DNA from: a virus
Direction: 5' to 3' (one strand)
DNA: 26,214 nt
IMG/VR virus record: IMGVR_UViG_3300028025_000812
Span: 1-26,214 of that record
The position numbers and the translations under genes were made by a program. This document shows positions 21,994 through 26,214 of this stretch, one piece after another (position 1 is the stretch's first letter; each line of letters starts with the position of its first letter). Below the pieces are notes generated by a model that was not told the DNA's origin, searched no databases, and saw only the letters and a program-made list of their open reading frames with translations.

Positions 21994-22278
21994 TTATTCC
22001 TCTACTATTTTTAAGGTTAAATTTCCGGTGCCTTTTATAATTCTGTGATAGGTTTCTGCTTTTATGAAATACACTTTGTTCTTTTCCAAGATAATCGGTA
22101 GTGCATCATCATATTGCAATAACCATCCGCTTCCTTCTAATACATGTACGCTTCGATCCTTTTTGTCGCGATGCCATATAAGTTCCATTGGGTCAACAGA
22201 TTCATCGAACACTCGAACGAATCCATCATTGCTCTGATTATCAGAGTATGGGTTACCAATAGAAGTTTCCACCGCCAC
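21994..22278 (-). CDS. Cupin-like small conserved phage protein, 94 aa
   Basis: 94 residues: DPMELIWHRDKKDRSVHVLE, GSGWLLQYDDALPIILEKN, VYFIKAETYHRIIKGTGNL. The alternating strands, the 'P--TYHRI-KG-G-L-L-I' end and the lone histidines resemble a single cupin barrel; T4-like phages carry this small protein widely, function unknown. No ATG is suitable: the start is a GTG (22278, or GTG at 22272) with AGGA upstream, and it lies 26 bases inside the end of the 974-residue gene. Confidence 0.8.
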   Translation of the reverse strand: MAVETSIGNPYSDNQSNDGFVRVFDESVDPMELIWHRDKKDRSVHVLEGSGWLLQYDDALPIILEKNKVYFIKAETYHRIIKGTGNLTLKIVEE

Positions 22279-25177
22279 TCAATCCTAGTTGTTTTGCATA
22301 ACGTGGTGTGTTGCAAGCCCAATACGCGGCACTCGTTCTATCTTTTTGCATACTGCATTGATGACGCGCCGCGAATGATTTTCTTGCTTCAGGATCATTC
22401 AATTTAACTGATAGACCTGTAGTATCGCCCCATGTGACTTTCTTCACACCACCATCTGGTTTACGAACATACACATAAAATTTCTTTGGACCGCCACGCT
22501 TTGGCTTACCAATCTCAATATCTTTTTCTTCCTCTTCTGCAATCATTGGGCAGTCAAGAGGAACAGGTTGACCTTCTTCGGTGAATGCAAATGTACCAAT
22601 GTCTGTATCTTCAATCAAAGATTTATCCATACCTTGTAGTTCTAGTTTGCCTTCTTTGTAGAGTTTTCTTGCTTCACGATACAATTCAAAATACATTTTT
22701 GAACCAACACGGAATACATTCTCTGTCAATGGAATTTTATTGTCAGTATGCCAATCAATAGCAGAATGCACATCTGTGTCTTCTTTTACTTCGTGTGCGC
22801 GTTTGATCTTCTCTAAATTTTGTTGAAACAAATCATTCAGATCGCCTTTTAGATGATCAGCAAGAGTTACGCTTGTAGGTTGACCTGGCGTATCTTCTGC
22901 ATACTTCTTACGCAACTCATCTGTGCCCCATTCAAGAGTTTCTGCAAACTCTGAAAATGCTTCGTTCTTGTCGCCTGCTTTAGATGCTAAGTCTTTATCT
23001 GCACCACCCCATGTGCCTTTGCCTTTGGTGATGAATGAGTTCACTCGCGCAAACGCCCATTGCTGTGGCGTTGTTCCTGGACGATGACCACCTTGCCATG
23101 CCGCCATACCACGATCATAAACTTTCTTGAGAATGCTGTATGCAATGCCAGACTTTTCTGCTTTCTTTTTCAAGCCTTCAATCTCTTCATGTAATGCGGC
23201 GTAAACTTCGTATAAGTCTTCGCCCATCTCTTCTTTTGACATATCAGACAATGCTTCGTACATGTCTGTATCGCTCATTTCAAACTCTGCATCTTCATCG
23301 TCATAAACATCATCACCTTCTTCGTCATCGTAATCATAATCGTCTTCGAATTCTAGGTAATCTGTAACGGCTTCAATGTAATCAACTGCTTTGGTGATCT
23401 TTGAAAGTACCCATGCTTCTGGCTCTTCATCCATTTCAGATAGAATGTCTGCAAGCATTTCTGCGTCTTGAATAAGATTGGCTACTTCAATCTGCGCCAT
23501 CTCTAATCCATCTAATTCTTCGTAATCGTCATACTCGCCCTTTTCAACAATGGCTTGTACTTCTTCGCTGAATTCTTTACCAACAAGTTTTGTGCCTGTT
23601 ACACCTTGAACTAATGCCCATGCGCGTTTGTAGTCTTTCATGTTCAATAATTTCTTGAACATATCAACTTGGCGTGGGTCTGCTTTCTGATAAAACTTAG
23701 CAAGTTCCATGATGCCAATGTTACCAACATATGCGGCTTCATTCAGTTCATCAAACTCTTCTTTTCTCAAAGACATTTTTGCAAGATTGAACAACTGATC
23801 TTGGCTTGTCACCATGTCGAGCAAAGTAGATAATAGATTTTGTGTTGCTTGTCTTTCAGATGTGGATAGTGTATCGCCAGCATCAATCTTAGACATTGCT
23901 TTCTTAATTGTTGAAAGTAGAGTCTTGTCTGCAAGTCCCAAGCGAACTAATTGATCCAAGCGAGAAATTTCTTTCTTACCAATTTCTTCTCCAAACATTT
24001 GCTTGAATTTTAGAGTGTGCTTAGACTGAGGCATACCTTTTTCTCTTGCCTCTTTATCACCTGGTGCATCTGCGTATGCAGACTTATCAGAATCAGACTT
24101 TGGACCCATGCGCTTGAAATGTGCATCGCGTCTTTCTTTTGTGTCTTTGTCTAATCCTTTGTAGTACTTGCTTGGTTGTGTACCTTCTTTACCACCAACG
24201 TGTTTATCTTGTGGCAGTTCTGGCTTCTCAAACAATGCAACGAATGATTCGTTCGTTCTCGCTTGATTTTGTTTTCTTTGAATTTCTGCTCTGCGTACTT
24301 GAGGTAATAGACGAGAGCCAATCTTACCAACTACGCTCTTCATCTTATCGATCTTTTTGTCGATTGAAATTTTCTGTGAAGGTGATAGGTTTGCATATGC
24401 TCTACCACCACCAATTCTACGCTTTAAGAATGTGACTGCTTGGCGTCTTGCTCTCTTGGTAAGGGTTGGTTGATTTGCGAAACGGCGCATTGCACGTTCT
24501 CTTGCGCGTAACATTTTTGCTTTTAAACGTCTTACCTGCATGGCGCGTTTTCTACGCCCTTGCAATGAGAGTGCTTCATCCATTTCTAACTCCTCTTTTA
24601 ATCCGCCGATATACTTATCTAACAATTTTTTTACCTTTTTTGGATTGGTTGCTTTAGGGTACAAGTCGCCTACAATCTTTTCTCTATTCGTGTCATCCGC
24701 TTCAGAATACATCTTGCGAACTTGACTGCCTGAGTAAACTACTTCACCAGCAACGGAAAAATCTTTCTTCTTTGTAACGAAAATGTAACCATGACCTGTC
24801 TTAGGATCAAATGGTTTGCAATCTTTTAAATTCTTGAACGGCTGATAATACGCTGGCGAACCATCCTTCTTAGTGTAATTAACAGGATCGCGTTCACTTC
24901 GCACAAGAATCAAAATGTCTTTTTCAGGATCATACTTGCGTAAAATCTCTTCTGGATTTACGGGTTGTTTGACCTGCACAAAGTCATCCTTAACGCCGGC
25001 TTGTTGCGCTAAGAATTTTTTATCTGTAAAGGGAATTGGTCTTACTTTAGTGTCGTTGCTTGATGCAACATAAAAGTCGGCAGACGGAAAGGCGCGTTTG
25101 GCTTCCTCATAACTGCTCATATGACCTTGATGAAACGGCTGAAATCCACCGCCGTAAACTACAATAACTTTTCTCAT
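22253..25177 (-). CDS. 974-aa mosaic protein: nucleotidyltransferase domain fused to Arg-rich and phage-specific modules
   Basis: Residues 1-190 form an HxGH nucleotidyltransferase (NMN/pantetheine-phosphate adenylyltransferase type): VYGGGFQPFHQGHM with H16/H19, and the nucleotide-binding VYSGSQVRKM (148-156). Residues 205-310 are an Arg/Lys-rich helical block (RRKRAMQVRRLKAKMLRARE). Phage-specific modules follow: 335-400, a helical unit at 400-472, and a very acidic stretch at 608-632. The unit near 668-735 (SGIAYSILKKVYDRGMAAWQ, GHRPGTTPQQWAFARVNSF) is what I recall as DUF5824. The C-terminal module (892-974) ends GLSGGGNFYW. An exact late promoter and AAGGAAAA precede the ATG, so it is a late, possibly head-packaged protein. 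The substrate of the N-terminal domain cannot be told. Confidence 0.85.
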   Translation of the reverse strand: MRKVIVVYGGGFQPFHQGHMSSYEEAKRAFPSADFYVASSNDTKVRPIPFTDKKFLAQQAGVKDDFVQVKQPVNPEEILRKYDPEKDILILVRSERDPVNYTKKDGSPAYYQPFKNLKDCKPFDPKTGHGYIFVTKKKDFSVAGEVVYSGSQVRKMYSEADDTNREKIVGDLYPKATNPKKVKKLLDKYIGGLKEELEMDEALSLQGRRKRAMQVRRLKAKMLRARERAMRRFANQPTLTKRARRQAVTFLKRRIGGGRAYANLSPSQKISIDKKIDKMKSVVGKIGSRLLPQVRRAEIQRKQNQARTNESFVALFEKPELPQDKHVGGKEGTQPSKYYKGLDKDTKERRDAHFKRMGPKSDSDKSAYADAPGDKEAREKGMPQSKHTLKFKQMFGEEIGKKEISRLDQLVRLGLADKTLLSTIKKAMSKIDAGDTLSTSERQATQNLLSTLLDMVTSQDQLFNLAKMSLRKEEFDELNEAAYVGNIGIMELAKFYQKADPRQVDMFKKLLNMKDYKRAWALVQGVTGTKLVGKEFSEEVQAIVEKGEYDDYEELDGLEMAQIEVANLIQDAEMLADILSEMDEEPEAWVLSKITKAVDYIEAVTDYLEFEDDYDYDDEEGDDVYDDEDAEFEMSDTDMYEALSDMSKEEMGEDLYEVYAALHEEIEGLKKKAEKSGIAYSILKKVYDRGMAAWQGGHRPGTTPQQWAFARVNSFITKGKGTWGGADKDLASKAGDKNEAFSEFAETLEWGTDELRKKYAEDTPGQPTSVTLADHLKGDLNDLFQQNLEKIKRAHEVKEDTDVHSAIDWHTDNKIPLTENVFRVGSKMYFELYREARKLYKEGKLELQGMDKSLIEDTDIGTFAFTEEGQPVPLDCPMIAEEEEKDIEIGKPKRGGPKKFYVYVRKPDGGVKKVTWGDTTGLSVKLNDPEARKSFAARHQCSMQKDRTSAAYWACNTPRYAKQLGLSGGGNFYW

Positions 25178-25235
25178 GGAGTTTTCCTTAGACTTATCCC
25201 TTACAGGTTTGCCGTAGCCTAACTGCGTTACATCT

Positions 25236-25243
25236 TATTTATA
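25236..25243 (-). promoter_or_regulatory. T4-type late promoter of the 974-aa gene
   Basis: Exact TATAAATA in the 72-base gap, about 59 bases before the ATG at 25177. It is embedded in a short inverted repeat (ATCTTA-TAAA-TAAGAT). Confidence 0.7.
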
Positions 25244-25249
25244 AGATTT

Positions 25250-26214
25250 TTACTTTGAATAGATGCCTTTACCAACTTCTAGGTAAAATTTTGCTTCATT
25301 CGCTGGTGGGGGACGCAATTTAGTGCGTATCTGAAAGATTGCAACGCCAGTTTTTTTGTCTGCAAAGACTAAATTATTGCCGTTTGATTGTGCTATTAGC
25401 GTGACGTTTTTGCGTAGTTGATTATAGTAGTCAACTGTAATCTCTTTGACTGTGCCCGATTGTACATCAATAACATCAGCCAAGTCTGAACCGAAAATGC
25501 TTTTTGCTAAAAAGTCTAATGCTCTATCTGTGAATGTAGTTTTAACAGATTCTTTTATCATTCTACTTTTTAAATCACTATACATCTCTTCAATCAAGGC
25601 AAACTTTGCGGCTTGTTCAACTGGTCCGACAAAAGGCTTTGATAATCGAACATACTTGTCTTCAGCATCCCATTGAATGCCGATTGCTTTTGCAATATCA
25701 AGCATACCGCGATATGGCGATAAGTTTGCAACTGTGACCGATTCTGATTTGAGTGAGAACGGCAGGCTGCCGCTAATGATTCTTTGATTGCCACCCTTCT
25801 TTGTGGCGTACACTTCTAGCGTAACGTCACCTTTAACTTCACCGCCAGAAGATTCACCTGCGATACCATCTGCAATGACTGTGAATGTAACTACTTCGCC
25901 AGTATTGTTATTTAAGAAATGATCAACTGCGGCACCTGCTCTGCGACTAAAACTTGCGCCTTCAATTGCCTTAATCAACTGATCAATTTTCTTATCAATG
26001 TTACCAACGTCTTTTGATGATTTGTAAAGTACTTCATATTCTTTATCAAATGCGCCTTGCACCGACTCAGGCTTTAGTCTCATCTCAAAATTTACATTGA
26101 AAAAGTCTGGAGGATTCTTTGCTCTCTGGCGCATATGCCCTTCAACAACTTTATACTTGAATCTTCCAGTACCGAACATCTTTGTATCAACTTTGGTACG
26201 AATCTCATTCAGTT
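25250..26214 (-). CDS. Unknown protein, 5' end outside the window (at least 320 aa)
   Basis: The frame has an ATG at 26179, but it stays open to the window edge (residues LNEIRTKVDTK before that Met) and the ATG has no ribosome-binding site, so the true start is probably upstream. Polar start, then an alpha/beta core: VVTFTVIADGIAGESSGGEV, KGDVTLEVYATKKGG, then SLPFSLKSESVTVANLSPYR. The 'GDV...SLK' arrangement is reminiscent of the PD-(D/E)xK nuclease core, but this is weak. Residues near the C-terminus form a beta-rich end (VAIFQIRTKLRPPPANEAKF). It lies upstream of the late promoter at 25236. No family recognised. Confidence 0.75.
   Translation of the reverse strand, partial: LNEIRTKVDTKMFGTGRFKYKVVEGHMRQRAKNPPDFFNVNFEMRLKPESVQGAFDKEYEVLYKSSKDVGNIDKKIDQLIKAIEGASFSRRAGAAVDHFLNNNTGEVVTFTVIADGIAGESSGGEVKGDVTLEVYATKKGGNQRIISGSLPFSLKSESVTVANLSPYRGMLDIAKAIGIQWDAEDKYVRLSKPFVGPVEQAAKFALIEEMYSDLKSRMIKESVKTTFTDRALDFLAKSIFGSDLADVIDVQSGTVKEITVDYYNQLRKNVTLIAQSNGNNLVFADKKTGVAIFQIRTKLRPPPANEAKFYLEVGKGIYSK

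Noticed and set aside
1-26214. tRNA genes, CRISPR arrays, insertion sequences, attachment sites
   Set aside because: No gap exceeds 85 bases, none folds as a cloverleaf by eye, and no spaced direct repeats or transposase motifs were seen.

Overview
This 26.2-kb window is a piece of a T4-like tailed phage genome (myovirus type, an environmental relative of T4 in the broad marine/freshwater group that includes cyanophages and pelagiphages). The evidence is a T4-type RNase H, a T4 gp61-type primase, class Ia ribonucleotide reductase (NrdA/NrdB), ThyX, exact copies of the T4 late-promoter octamer TATAAATA, and many small genes of kinds I know from marine T4-like phages. All 43 coding regions called here lie on the minus strand. 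They are packed with 1-, 4-, 8- or 11-14-nt overlaps and leave no gap over 85 bases. A BPSL0761-like small protein (a family familiar from Burkholderia-type bacteria) and lipoprotein/coiled-coil spanins point to a Gram-negative, perhaps betaproteobacterial, host; this is inference. No tRNA, CRISPR or insertion sequence was seen.

Transcription runs from high to low coordinates. (1) 26214-19230: head/structural block with a partial unknown gene, a 974-residue mosaic protein that begins with a nucleotidyltransferase domain, a cupin-like small protein, two charged low-complexity proteins, a HAD-type deoxyribonucleotidase and two small virion-type proteins. Exact late promoters precede the 974-residue gene and the 161-residue virion-type gene. 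(2) 19158-15039: another virion-type protein, two conserved proteins, then the lysis region: a two-helix inner spanin, a lipoprotein outer spanin, a GH19 endolysin and several small membrane proteins, including a holin candidate. (3) 15036-8737: a coiled-coil membrane protein, then DNA metabolism: primase, ThyX, NrdA, a SET-domain protein, two unknowns and NrdB. (4) 8727-3770: a zinc ribbon, a RuvC-like resolvase, a ClpP-like protease with intact triad, two glycosyltransferases, a membrane protein, an AbrB-fold protein and small unknowns. (5) 3770-1: a small zinc protein, two envelope-type proteins, a glutaredoxin-like protein lacking its nucleophilic cysteine, a possible overlapping gene, a conserved unknown, RNase H and a partial gene leaving the window.

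Two promoter classes stand out. Early/middle-type sigma70 promoters with a -35/-10 spacing of 17 (TTGACA or TTGACT; TATAAT, TATGAT, TACAAT or TATACT) recur. Two are exact 12/12 consensus and lie inside coding sequence near the 3' ends of genes, so transcription can restart within the run of genes. TATAAATA late promoters sit before structural and envelope genes. The DNA-metabolism genes fit together: RNR and ThyX supply nucleotides, primase starts lagging strands, RNase H removes primers, and the RuvC-like enzyme resolves branches before packaging.

The most unusual items are the nucleotidyltransferase fused to an arginine-rich, probably head-associated mosaic protein; the SxxC glutaredoxin; a compact NrdA without the N-terminal ATP cone; and the SET-domain gene beside nrdA.
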